From assembly GCA_016929905.1 (NCBI GenBank), contig JAFGHX010000297.1, forward strand, positions 1 to 45,368: 45,368 nucleotides of DNA. Direction: 5' to 3'. Within the stretch, counting starts at the first letter, position 1, and the number at the start of each line of letters is the position of its first letter. Source of the DNA: Kiritimatiellia bacterium. Lineage in GTDB: Bacteria; Verrucomicrobiota; Kiritimatiellia; JAFGHX01. The notes beneath the pieces were generated by a model. The model had not been told where the DNA came from and searched no databases. It saw only the letters and a list, made by a program, of their open reading frames with translations. Both the position numbers and the translations under genes were made by a program. Positions 10,301-17,948 of the stretch are shown here, one piece after another.

Positions 10301-11920
10301 CGAATCCGAAACATCGTGAAGGTCAAGAACCTGCTGACCGACATCGTGTTCTCGCGCCATTTCACGCCGCCGACACTCGCACAGTACGCGGTGCTGGTGG
10401 TGCCCAACAACCCCGTCCTTTCCGACAAACACGCCGAGACAATCCGCGGCTACGTGGAGGCTGGCGGCCGCGTGATCATCGAGGGCGAAGGCATCAACCA
10501 TCCCGCGATTCAGAAGCTGTGCGGGGCCGTACCCAAGGGGCGGCCGGCCGAGAAGCGCGGTCAGGTCCGTGCGACGGACGGCGCATTCGCGTTCTTCGGG
10601 GATGTCGTGCCGGCCGATATCGCCTCGCCCGTCATCGCCCGCTTCGAGGACGGGAGCCCCGCCTTCGCCGCGGCCACGGTCGGCCGCGGCCAAGTCGTCT
10701 ATACGCCGCTCATCATGAGCGACAAGATGGTGCAGCCCGACCTGGCCGCCTTCTACAGGGCGCTCGTGCGGCGGCTGATCGGGACACTCCCGCTCGAAGT
10801 CGCCGGAACGCACGTCAACGAGGTGGACACCAACCTGCTCGGCGACGGCAGCCGGCATATTCTGGCGATCGCCAACCTGCCGTACAAGGAACGGACCGTC
10901 CGTGTGACGTTCAACGTGCCCGTGCCGCCCGGCTCGGTCGTGGTGGACATGACTACGGGCGAACAGCGCGCATTCGCGCAGACCGTGGATTTCAACCTGC
11001 CGGCCGGGGTTGTCCGTTTCTACTATGTCGGGCCGCAGAAGTTGATGCAAGCCCCGCCCGCCGCCGAGACAATCCTGGCCGGCGCCGACCCGGCCTACTG
11101 CACCCGCCCCGCGGAACAAGCCATGGTGCTGCGCGAGGGCACACAAGGGCGCGGGGCAGCCAGGAAACGGAAGAAGGAGCAGGGGTTCACCTACGTCGCC
11201 GTGCTCACCGACAAGGACGACCCGAATGCACCCAAGCACGCGCGTGTGCGGGGCGACGAGGGAATCTACGACGCCCTGCAGGGCCGGGCCGGCCTCAAGA
11301 CGGAGTATATCCGCGATCTCGATCCCGAGACACTGGCTTTCTATGACGCCGTCCTCATCCCCAATATCGGATGGAGCGGGCTCCCGCCCGTCATGGCCGG
11401 CGGTTGGGAACAAGCCGTCCACGATTACGTGGAAAACGGCGGCGCCGTGCTGCTCGCCCACCATGCCGTGGGCGCCAAACCGCCGTGCGCCGACGCGCCG
11501 TTCCCGGAAATCGGCAGAGCCGGGACCTGGGTCCAACTGCAGGATATGATCGTGCGCGCCGCGCACCCGCTCACCGACGGCGCGAGCATGCGGAAACGAT
11601 TGCCGCACATGGCCAAGGACCCGGCGTTCAAGGCGCAAATGGATGCCACCCTCATGGAGCCCGGCACCCGGTTCCGGTGCGGGTACCCCGACTATATCGT
11701 GTTGGTGCCGGGCCCCGCCGGCACAACGCTGGTCGAAAGCGAGAAGGCCGACTCAGGAGCGGGCGGCGACCCCGTCGTCGTCGCCGGCACCGTGGGCAAA
11801 GGCAAGGTCGTCTTGTGCGGGTTCGCCATCGGCGCCAAGAGCAACACCGAAGAAGGCGTTGCGGCCGGCGGCGAAGAGAGTATCCTGGTTAACGCCGCCT
11901 ATTGGCTGACCGAACGATGA
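7301..11920 (+). CDS. Very large secreted protein: ThuA/GATase-like, DUF2341-like, GH42-like barrel, GATase-like
   Basis: An exported multidomain protein of 1539 residues with a signal peptide (residues 1-24, ending TVRA/D). Visible modules: a ThuA/GATase-like alpha/beta region (about 70-250, AKLFILGPWSSEESQ); a DUF2341-like beta region beginning WWNQAWPFRIPLL near 290; a barrel from about 660 (VDGYLRDAERVGANFVSVWP) with QDENGY, where E778 matches the position of the GH42 DNEYG acid/base; a GH42-type class I GATase-like domain near 1020 (YAVLVVPNNPVLSD); and another such module near 1347 (YDAVLIPNIGWSG) to the end. The overall plan suggests a glycosidase with extra sensing or binding modules, but it may be catalytically divergent. 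The start at 7301 is chosen for GAGG at 7291-7294 and the signal peptide; an ATG at 7286 is too close to its purine tract. It follows the DUF4838 gene. Confidence 0.75.
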   Translation: MNRRVCIVSALGIGLLAAAGTVRADRLAVTFNREGQSGKSTGYPPWDFAGFGIERVDYSKSTLDASFIENLNRAKLFILGPWSSEESQKALFSNRDYTAAISEFFKSGGLMFCMHIGEPYPHGSAQTYFKSIGVTLPDLPKAGTEQVAFAPGSADHALMTAPNALAKEDVKRAQSHGHWEKWPAAYKPLFVARANPEQALMLIREKILDRGTLILTRVSLHQEQSVRGIRLYSALVENALTCAFGRLEKGEAVAADEHGEGAVAAPAAPATTARRRANLLYLRGLAEKPWWNQAWPFRIPLLVSEPAGVRRYQAPLSVLHELPPGVKPSSIRVVTPWGEELPSQTRVVDAAKNRVEIVFAHDLAPHEHLPLFLYFGNPGAAAPAYESDIRVSQSETYYRIATPNILARFLKDAPVAVHLQPSGNVTGNQLARNYRRSGGAARPEDGLANAFSWAERVQDVTSRITEDGPVRTTLEYEGTCKGQRVAIAFTLYAAGRRVNCTMRAEKPLRIGGRSTCWLPGHGIEGGDALYFESAAGIRKLGINNSGEYVSTVVENLIKDLSEGWYAIHDTETGQTVGEIFERHATPALQVTVHTGLGYRVGTGVELSPAAWRGAFVPAAGGFGAVRDEYVDWKTPPVVHAAPIQPRTQTAPQVPVFGRNLLRYLETSTETPVEKSVDGYLRDAERVGANFVSVWPQKPIWKSGNATGRRTELLDELIQKAHARGIGVEIGIVHCTRRGFYSPPPQNEYLDKVRDREWFVGAARDISRYDVDVLHLQDENGYTLSSAQEAQALFRSRYKMEPAKKVTVADLKDPAVHNRALFEMDVYTECLRDMYNEARKYNKKAIITDQINVHHLVNISGGYNDMEAQAEFLDAKCMDLYHDANEDYKFWVKYLNGARNNRDPILMFSGYCVSQRTTERNQSYLLMWGADALATWYRGVIWPTLHETVRQDLVRLDYTGLGDMLVQSTPVKSVAVLRDKAAFVDGVKNGQWQTGGSTYEIRIRNIVKVKNLLTDIVFSRHFTPPTLAQYAVLVVPNNPVLSDKHAETIRGYVEAGGRVIIEGEGINHPAIQKLCGAVPKGRPAEKRGQVRATDGAFAFFGDVVPADIASPVIARFEDGSPAFAAATVGRGQVVYTPLIMSDKMVQPDLAAFYRALVRRLIGTLPLEVAGTHVNEVDTNLLGDGSRHILAIANLPYKERTVRVTFNVPVPPGSVVVDMTTGEQRAFAQTVDFNLPAGVVRFYYVGPQKLMQAPPAAETILAGADPAYCTRPAEQAMVLREGTQGRGAARKRKKEQGFTYVAVLTDKDDPNAPKHARVRGDEGIYDALQGRAGLKTEYIRDLDPETLAFYDAVLIPNIGWSGLPPVMAGGWEQAVHDYVENGGAVLLAHHAVGAKPPCADAPFPEIGRAGTWVQLQDMIVRAAHPLTDGASMRKRLPHMAKDPAFKAQMDATLMEPGTRFRCGYPDYIVLVPGPAGTTLVESEKADSGAGGDPVVVAGTVGKGKVVLCGFAIGAKSNTEEGVAAGGEESILVNAAYWLTER

Positions 11921-11941
11921 GGAGAGAATGGCGCCATAGTG

Positions 11942-12040
11942 GAAGCGGCGTCTCGCCGCTTCGTCCGGGCCGAAGGCCCGGGAATCCCCGGGGCACGCCG
12001 TGCTGCGGGAAAAGCCGAGCCGGCTCTTCCACCATGCCGT
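11942..12040. repeat. Three consecutive triloop hairpins
   Basis: Three stems with three-base loops follow one another: 11942-11962 (GAAGCGGCG, loop TCT), 11965-11981 (CCGGGCC, loop GAA) and 12008-12030 (GGAAAAGCCG, loop AGC, one mismatch). The last, with the flank CACCATGCCG, is a copy of the element at 20-50. They sit between the giant gene and the next one and may act as a transcription attenuator or terminator; there is no U-tract. Confidence 0.65.
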
Positions 12041-12108
12041 GCCGGCCTTAACCAGGCGTCGTTCGACACTGGGCGGAGAGTGTGCATTCAACAGAGAGAG
12101 GCGAGCGG

Positions 12109-13461
12109 ATGAGTATGGCACGTGCGTTGGCGAGCGGTCTGGTTCTTCTGCTGGGGTTTGTCCCGCACGGTCTGGGCGCCCAGAAAAAACTCAAAATCAT
12201 CGAGTACCTGGTGCGCGGGCCGTCCGGGGGCGGACCGGTGAGCCATGAAGACATGACCAAGGCCGTCAATGATCTGGGCGCCAATATGCTGTCGCTCAAC
12301 ATGATCAAGGGGCCCGATCAGCTTCAGGAACTCGAGAATATCCTCAAGACAACCACGATCGACATCCGTGCGGCAATTGGCACCGGGAACAACCGGCTTG
12401 GCAAGACTCAGAAAGACTGGGCGAAGTACTTCGCGGAACTGTCCCGGGCGTACCCGCGCCTGAAAATGTATCGGGTCGATGACCTGATCCCGGACAAGCA
12501 CCCGTGGTTCGCGCCGGACGAAATGAAGGAGATCCTGGCCGTCAAGAACCGGATCAACCCGAATCTGAAGTTCGTGCCGACCCTCTACTATGATGTGCGC
12601 AACGGTATGCAGTTCTGGGAGGAAGGGAATCCCTACAAGCAGATCTTCGAGTGCGCAGGGTTCGCCTATTGGGCGGCATATGGGCCCCGAAAGCGGGACG
12701 TCGACCTGGCTGAACTGGAGGGATACATCGCCAGAGCCCGTCAGATTGTGCATCCAACCCCCTTCATCAGCGGGATTTACCCGCTGCGATACGGACGTTG
12801 CGTGAAACCGGGCGGCCCCCTGCGTGAGCTGTTTCATGAACCCGAGACACTCAGACGCATGCTCGAACTGTCGCTGGAGGGAGGCGATGGCGTATCGCTA
12901 TGGGGCATGCCCGTATGGATGTGCGACACGAATTCTCATTTCCGGAGAGCCGAGTATCAGCCGATGCAGAACGATGACGCCGGCTTTGACTTCAAATTGG
13001 GCATTGCGCGCGGCGGTTGCCATATGGGGTGGTATCATGCCGTCACGGCCAAAATCCCGCTCCCGAACGAACCGGACAGGAGGAAGACGCTGGCTGTCTC
13101 GTTCAGTGTCAGAGACAACAGGGAGAAGTCGGATTACACGTACAAGTATTTCATCAAGCAATGCGTCGTCAATGACGAGGTGGTCTGGGAAGCCAACGTG
13201 CAGGATGACGGTACGGAGACCGTCAGGGTGGCCACGAGTACGGACCTTCCCGAAGGCCGGTTCGCCACGGTCTCGATAAGGCTGCTCGGACGTCTGCGCG
13301 GCAACGAGGGAGCAAGCCTGTATGTCAAGGACATTGACGTGAAGATAGACGACAAGCCGGCGGCCCCCGATTTTGCCTTCAACAGCGGCATTGTGCACCT
13401 GGACAAATGGATGGAGATGTACAATATCGTGAAGACGGTCTTCCGCAAGTACGGCGGGTGA
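12109..13461 (+). CDS. Secreted protein of unknown function
   Basis: A 450-residue exported protein with a signal peptide (MSMARALASGLVLLLGFVPH..., cleavage about residue 23). I do not recognise the family. Residues 24-290 read like an alpha/beta barrel (KIIEYLVRGPSGGG, ANMLSLNMI, MYRVDDLIPD, FVPTLYYDV, FISGIYPLRYG, GVSLWGMPVW), and the last 150 residues like a beta-sandwich (KTLAVSFSVRD, RFATVSIRLLGR). A glycosidase-like or carbohydrate-binding role is suggested only by the company it keeps. The ATG at 12109 is preferred over the GTG at 12082 because it begins the signal peptide directly. The next gene starts 17 bases after its stop. Confidence 0.7.
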   Translation: MSMARALASGLVLLLGFVPHGLGAQKKLKIIEYLVRGPSGGGPVSHEDMTKAVNDLGANMLSLNMIKGPDQLQELENILKTTTIDIRAAIGTGNNRLGKTQKDWAKYFAELSRAYPRLKMYRVDDLIPDKHPWFAPDEMKEILAVKNRINPNLKFVPTLYYDVRNGMQFWEEGNPYKQIFECAGFAYWAAYGPRKRDVDLAELEGYIARARQIVHPTPFISGIYPLRYGRCVKPGGPLRELFHEPETLRRMLELSLEGGDGVSLWGMPVWMCDTNSHFRRAEYQPMQNDDAGFDFKLGIARGGCHMGWYHAVTAKIPLPNEPDRRKTLAVSFSVRDNREKSDYTYKYFIKQCVVNDEVVWEANVQDDGTETVRVATSTDLPEGRFATVSIRLLGRLRGNEGASLYVKDIDVKIDDKPAAPDFAFNSGIVHLDKWMEMYNIVKTVFRKYGG

Positions 13462-13478
13462 CGGGGGGAGGCGCGGGA

Positions 13479-14618
13479 ATGGGTAGAAAGACCCGGACGG
13501 TGAACGCGGCGAAGTTCGACAGGAGCATGGGGCCCGATGCGCCCGGGCGCGGAGGCCTGGTTTTTCACGATCCGTCCAAGCCGCCGTTCCGGCTTGCCGG
13601 GTTCGCCTGGTTCGAACAGGACCGCGTGTACCGGCGGCTTCCGCTCCGGCCGCCCGATCCGCTCCCGCAAGCCGTAGACAACCTGGCCAACTGCACCGCC
13701 GGCGGCCAGCTCCAGTTCCGGACCGACAGCCGCACCGTCGCCGTGCGCGTCCGGCTGCGCGGCCCGGCCGGCATGGTCCATATGCCCGCGACCGGCCAGT
13801 GCGGGTTCGATCTCTACCACGGCCCGCCGGGCCGCCAGAAATTCCTCACGGTCGCCAAGTACCCGATCCGCGCGACCGAGTATGAGCTCGCCCTGCTCGA
13901 AAACGCGCCCAAGCGCACTCGCAACCTCACGCTGAACTTCCCGCTCTACCAGGGCGTGCAAGACGTGCTCGTCGGGCTCGAGCCGGACGCCGTACTCAGG
14001 CCGCCGCCTGCCTATGCTTCAGACAGGCGCATGGTCGTCTACGGCACATCCATCACGCAGGGCGGCTGCGCGTCGCGGCCCGGCATGGCCTACACGAACA
14101 TCCTGAGCCGGCGGCTGAACGTGGAGATCATCAACCTTGGCTTTTCCGGCAGCGGGCGCGGCGAACCCGAAGTGGCGCGCGCCGTCGCCGGCGTCGACCG
14201 CTGCGGATTGTTCGTGCTCGACTATGAGGCCAACGCGCAGGGCTTGAAAGGCCTGCGCAAGACGTTGCCGGGCTTCATCCGGATCCTGCGCAGGCAGCAT
14301 CCCAAGACGCCGATACTGGTTGTGTCCATGATCAGGCCGGCGGCCACGCTGATCGACGCGGGTGCCAAGCAGGCTTGGACGGCTCGCCGCATCTATCAGC
14401 GCCAGACGGTAACGCGCCTGCGCAAGGCCGGGGATCGCCACATCTTCTTCTGCGATGGGGCCAAGTTTTTGACCGGTGACGGGCTCGAGGGCACCGTCGA
14501 CGGCGTGCATCCTACGGATCTCGGGTTCCTGCACATCGCCAACGGGCTCGAGCCCGCCCTGCGCAGAATGCTCTTCAGCCAAACGCGGAGATCGGCGCGG
14601 AAACGGACGGGATGCTGA
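13479..14618 (+). CDS. SGNH/GDSL-type hydrolase
   Basis: A 379-residue hydrolase, likely an esterase acting on acylated carbohydrates. Residues about 15-190 form a beta-sandwich-like N-terminal domain (PFRLAGFAWFEQDRVYRRLP, QLQFRTDSRTVAVRVRL). The SGNH fold follows: block I with the nucleophile serine in YGTSITQGG, an asparagine/glycine loop in NLGFSGSGRGEP, and the catalytic Asp-x-x-His in DGVHPTDLGF. There is no clear signal peptide, unlike its neighbours, so it may act in the cytoplasm or use a non-classical route. The ATG at 13479 follows a strong purine tract, GGGGGGAGG, at 13463-13471. Deacetylation of a glycan before GH20 attack is a plausible role. Confidence 0.85.
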   Translation: MGRKTRTVNAAKFDRSMGPDAPGRGGLVFHDPSKPPFRLAGFAWFEQDRVYRRLPLRPPDPLPQAVDNLANCTAGGQLQFRTDSRTVAVRVRLRGPAGMVHMPATGQCGFDLYHGPPGRQKFLTVAKYPIRATEYELALLENAPKRTRNLTLNFPLYQGVQDVLVGLEPDAVLRPPPAYASDRRMVVYGTSITQGGCASRPGMAYTNILSRRLNVEIINLGFSGSGRGEPEVARAVAGVDRCGLFVLDYEANAQGLKGLRKTLPGFIRILRRQHPKTPILVVSMIRPAATLIDAGAKQAWTARRIYQRQTVTRLRKAGDRHIFFCDGAKFLTGDGLEGTVDGVHPTDLGFLHIANGLEPALRRMLFSQTRRSARKRTGC

Positions 14619-14630
14619 ACAGGATGCGCC

Positions 14631-14660
14631 CAATGGAGGGCGAGCGTCCCGCGAGCCGGG
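14631..14660 (+). repeat. Short copy of the GGAGGGCGAGCG repeat
   Basis: The words CAATGGAGGGCGAGCG and CCCGCGAGCC match the beginning of the longer repeats at 20037 and 22713, with one base changed (TCC for TCT). It lies in the 124-base gap before the second GH20-like gene. Confidence 0.6.
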
Positions 14661-14742
14661 TTCTTCAACACCCGCCCGAAGACGCGTTGTCCGGAAGACG
14701 AAAGCGACGGGCTTCTTGGATGCGAGTCAGGAGGGAAGAAAG

Positions 14743-17700
14743 ATGAACAGAAACGATTACAACCGCTCGACGAAACCGGCGGGTCCTGCTCTTGGCTTGC
14801 TGCTCAGCGTGCTCATCTCCGGCTCCGCGCTGGCCGGCTTCGACGTGGATACCTCCAGCGCCATGCCCGTCGTCTCCTACGACGGCGTGGAAGTCATCAG
14901 CGCCGTCGAACTGTATTTCACCCGGCCGGGCTCGTGGAAGAAGGCGGATGAACTCGACACGTGCAAACTGCGCGTGTCGCAGGCCGGGGGCATGTCCCGC
15001 CTGTCACAGAAAGCCGATACCAAGAGCGGCGGCTCCTACGAGTGGGAGATGGAGTGGCAGGAGAACCGGCTGCACATGCGTTTGCGCTACGCCCTCGAGC
15101 CGGGCGCGAAGATCGGGCATGTCATCAACGAGATCTACCTCGCGTGGCCGTTGGTGAAGGGCGCCACGCGGACCGGGCCGAAGGGCGCCGCGAAGTCCGA
15201 TGAGTTCCAGACGCTTGGACCGGCCCATACGATCAGCTTCGAAACCTATATCGGCCGGCTCGATTGGACGCTTTCGGCACGCGTCGAAAAACCAGCCGCC
15301 GGTCAGCCGCCGGCCCAATGGCGGCTGCGCGACACGCGTAGTCATACCTACCGCCCCAGGCGGTGCCGGACCCACAGCTTCATCAGTTCGGTCAACGTCC
15401 GCGAAGCCGGCCGCGCGCGCGAAAGCGGGTTGATCCAGGAATTGGATGTGACGCTCGCGATTACGCCGCGCCCGCACTTGGACGCGAGCGTCCTGGCCAA
15501 CGGGCTGCTCGAAGCGCTCGACGCCGCCGCGAAACGATGGCCGAACGCGGCCTCGACGCTGGAATCGGACGCCGGCTGGCAGAACTTGCGTGAGAACCTC
15601 CGGGCCGTCGTGGCAGGCACGGCGTCTGGCCGCAACGGCAACGGCGTACCGCGTCTTGTGGCCGACGCCGCCGTGAAGACCGAAGCGTTCCTGAAACAAT
15701 GCCTCGCCGATGCCGTGCGCGCGAAGGATGACGTCTTCGTGATTCCGAAACCGCAGCGCATGGTGCGCCGCGAGGGCTCATTCGTCCTGGGCCCGGATGC
15801 CGTCATCGTGCTGCCGAAAGCCGCACGCAAGGAAGAGGGGCGCGGCGCGAACGCGCTCGTCGAAGAGCTCGCGCAGTACTACGGCGTCGCGCTTCCCATT
15901 GTCCGCGCCGACGAAGCGCCCGCCGGCAAGCGTTGCATCGCGATCGGTCGCGGCGGCCAGACGGCCCTGATTCGCCGGCTTTGCCGGGAGGAAGCCGTCG
16001 AAATCACGCCCGAAAAGCCCGGGCCTGAAGGCTACGCGCTTCATGTCCGCCCGGATTACGTCCTCATCGCCGGCAGCGACGACCATGGCGCGTTCTACGG
16101 GGTCCAGTCCCTGATCCAGTTGCTCAGACGCGACGACGCCGGCCGGCTCGTCGCGCCGAGCGTGAAGATCCTCGACTGGCCCCAGATGAAGCTCCGCGCC
16201 ATGATGATGATGGCCGGCCGGCACGGAGCCGAGAGCCAGAAGCGTGCCATCCGCCGTATCATCGCCCGGTACAAGCTGAACACCCTCCTCTACGCGTTGG
16301 GCTGGGGCGACATCAACTGGACGTCGCACCCGGAAATCACCAAGGAGCACGCCTGGTCACGCGAGACGCTCCAGGAATGCGTGGACGTGGCCAGAGAGCA
16401 CAACCTCGAGATCGTTCCCTACCTCCAAACCGCGGGGCATTCGAAATGGCTCACGGAGAAACGACCGGACCTCGCCGAGAAATGGAGTGCGCTCTGCCTC
16501 TCAAACCCCGACACGTTCCGGTTCGTCACGGATGTCGTCGGCGAGGCGATAGAAATCTGCAAACCGAAAATTTTCCACATTGCGTGCGACGAAGTCGCGC
16601 AGATCGGCATCTGCGACCGGTGCAGGAATACCCCCGCCGCCGACCTCTATGCCGGGCATGTCACGCGCCTTCACGACTGGCTCGCCGAACGCGGGATCAA
16701 GACCATGATGTGGCACGATATGCTGCTCAGCGCCAAAGACTGGCCGAACGCGTCGGCACACAGCGCCATGAATCCCGAGGGCGCCTATGCGGTCGCCACG
16801 CACCCCGCCGCCGAAAAGCTGCCGCGTGACATCATCATGGGCGTCTGGATCTACGGCGAACACAACGATTATCCCGCTCTGCGCCATTTCCAGAAGCTCG
16901 GTTATCCCGTCGTGGCGTGCCCGTGGTACAAGGACAAGAACAACTACTTCTTCGCCTCGTGCGCGCACAAGGCGGGTGCGCTCGGCGTGGTCGGCACCAC
17001 GTGGATGTTCAGCAGTCATCAGGAGCTGAGTATGATGTCGGTGCTCACCGCGGAATACGCCTGGACACCCGACGTGCCGAAACTGGAGGACCTGCCCTAT
17101 CGCTCCGTCGAACGCATGCAGTACGGTATGTTCGCGCCGCGCCCGTCATCGAAACCGCACCGCGCCGTGCTCATCGATATCCGGCCTTCGTGCAATCGCA
17201 CGCTGCGCGACCCGAAAGCCAACGACGGGCGGGGGTGGACCGATCAGGGGCCCCTCTACGACATGCGGCTGTTGCCCGAAGGAAAGAACCGATTCGGCCG
17301 CTTGGCGTTCGAGATCGTCCCCGCCGCCGCCGGCAGCGGCCGCCAGTGTATCGGCGTTGGCGGGAAGGATATCCGGCGCGCCGGCCTGCCGGCCGAAGTG
17401 TCCGGCATCAGGCTGGACACCCGCGCCGCCAGCCTCGTCTTCCTGCACACCGCCTCGACGGACACCTACCTCTATGCGAAACCGATAGCCGAATACGTCG
17501 TGCATTACGCCGATGGTACGGAGAAGGTTGTCGCTCTGCGGACCTATCGCAACATCGTCGCCTCCAGAAAACCGCAGGACTACACCCGGCCGCACGACGA
17601 GGCCAGGAACTCGGGCTACATCCTCGAGGCGGAACGCGCGTGGGTCGGGCTCAACCTCGCGGGCGACGAGATCGATGTGCAGGCCTACGAATGGGTCAAC

Positions 17701-17811
17701 CCCTACCCGGAGAAGACGATCGCCACCCTCGACTTGCGCATGACCGACCACAACCAACAGGCTGCCGTGTTTCTGCTGGCATTGACCGCCGTGCAGCGGC
17801 AGAATCCCTGA
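14743..17811 (+). CDS. Secreted GH20-like beta-N-acetylhexosaminidase (paralogue 2)
   Basis: A 1022-residue paralogue of the gene at 1621-4737 with the same order: signal peptide (SVLISGSALA/G), unrecognised N-terminal region (about 32-325), GH20b-type domain (VFVIPKPQRM...GAFYGVQSL), GH20-type barrel and C-terminal beta region. The catalytic Asp-Glu pair is kept as D616-E617 in FHIACDEV. The two proteins are alike over their whole length, including the terminal extensions (for example DIIM-VWIY, PALRHF-KLG, AEYAWTP). AGGAGGGA at 14729-14736 fixes the ATG at 14743; a longer open frame upstream has no support. Two such enzymes in one run suggest different linkages or positions on the same polymer. 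The family assignment is firm; the substrate is unknown. Confidence 0.83.
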   Translation: MNRNDYNRSTKPAGPALGLLLSVLISGSALAGFDVDTSSAMPVVSYDGVEVISAVELYFTRPGSWKKADELDTCKLRVSQAGGMSRLSQKADTKSGGSYEWEMEWQENRLHMRLRYALEPGAKIGHVINEIYLAWPLVKGATRTGPKGAAKSDEFQTLGPAHTISFETYIGRLDWTLSARVEKPAAGQPPAQWRLRDTRSHTYRPRRCRTHSFISSVNVREAGRARESGLIQELDVTLAITPRPHLDASVLANGLLEALDAAAKRWPNAASTLESDAGWQNLRENLRAVVAGTASGRNGNGVPRLVADAAVKTEAFLKQCLADAVRAKDDVFVIPKPQRMVRREGSFVLGPDAVIVLPKAARKEEGRGANALVEELAQYYGVALPIVRADEAPAGKRCIAIGRGGQTALIRRLCREEAVEITPEKPGPEGYALHVRPDYVLIAGSDDHGAFYGVQSLIQLLRRDDAGRLVAPSVKILDWPQMKLRAMMMMAGRHGAESQKRAIRRIIARYKLNTLLYALGWGDINWTSHPEITKEHAWSRETLQECVDVAREHNLEIVPYLQTAGHSKWLTEKRPDLAEKWSALCLSNPDTFRFVTDVVGEAIEICKPKIFHIACDEVAQIGICDRCRNTPAADLYAGHVTRLHDWLAERGIKTMMWHDMLLSAKDWPNASAHSAMNPEGAYAVATHPAAEKLPRDIIMGVWIYGEHNDYPALRHFQKLGYPVVACPWYKDKNNYFFASCAHKAGALGVVGTTWMFSSHQELSMMSVLTAEYAWTPDVPKLEDLPYRSVERMQYGMFAPRPSSKPHRAVLIDIRPSCNRTLRDPKANDGRGWTDQGPLYDMRLLPEGKNRFGRLAFEIVPAAAGSGRQCIGVGGKDIRRAGLPAEVSGIRLDTRAASLVFLHTASTDTYLYAKPIAEYVVHYADGTEKVVALRTYRNIVASRKPQDYTRPHDEARNSGYILEAERAWVGLNLAGDEIDVQAYEWVNPYPEKTIATLDLRMTDHNQQAAVFLLALTAVQRQNP

Positions 17812-17948
17812 ACGGCCCGAACGGAAGGCGCCGGAGCGCAGGTTCAAGGTTTCAGGTGTCAGAACGCTGGCGGACGGGGGCGGGCCGACTTCGGTTCACA
17901 TCCGGCAGTCGGTGCGTCCTCGCCGAATGCAGCGAGCGGGAGGAACCT

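Noticed and set aside
9119..11638. 839-residue reverse frame inside the giant secreted gene
   Set aside because: Same shadow effect; it lacks any recognisable motif while the forward frame has domains and a signal peptide.
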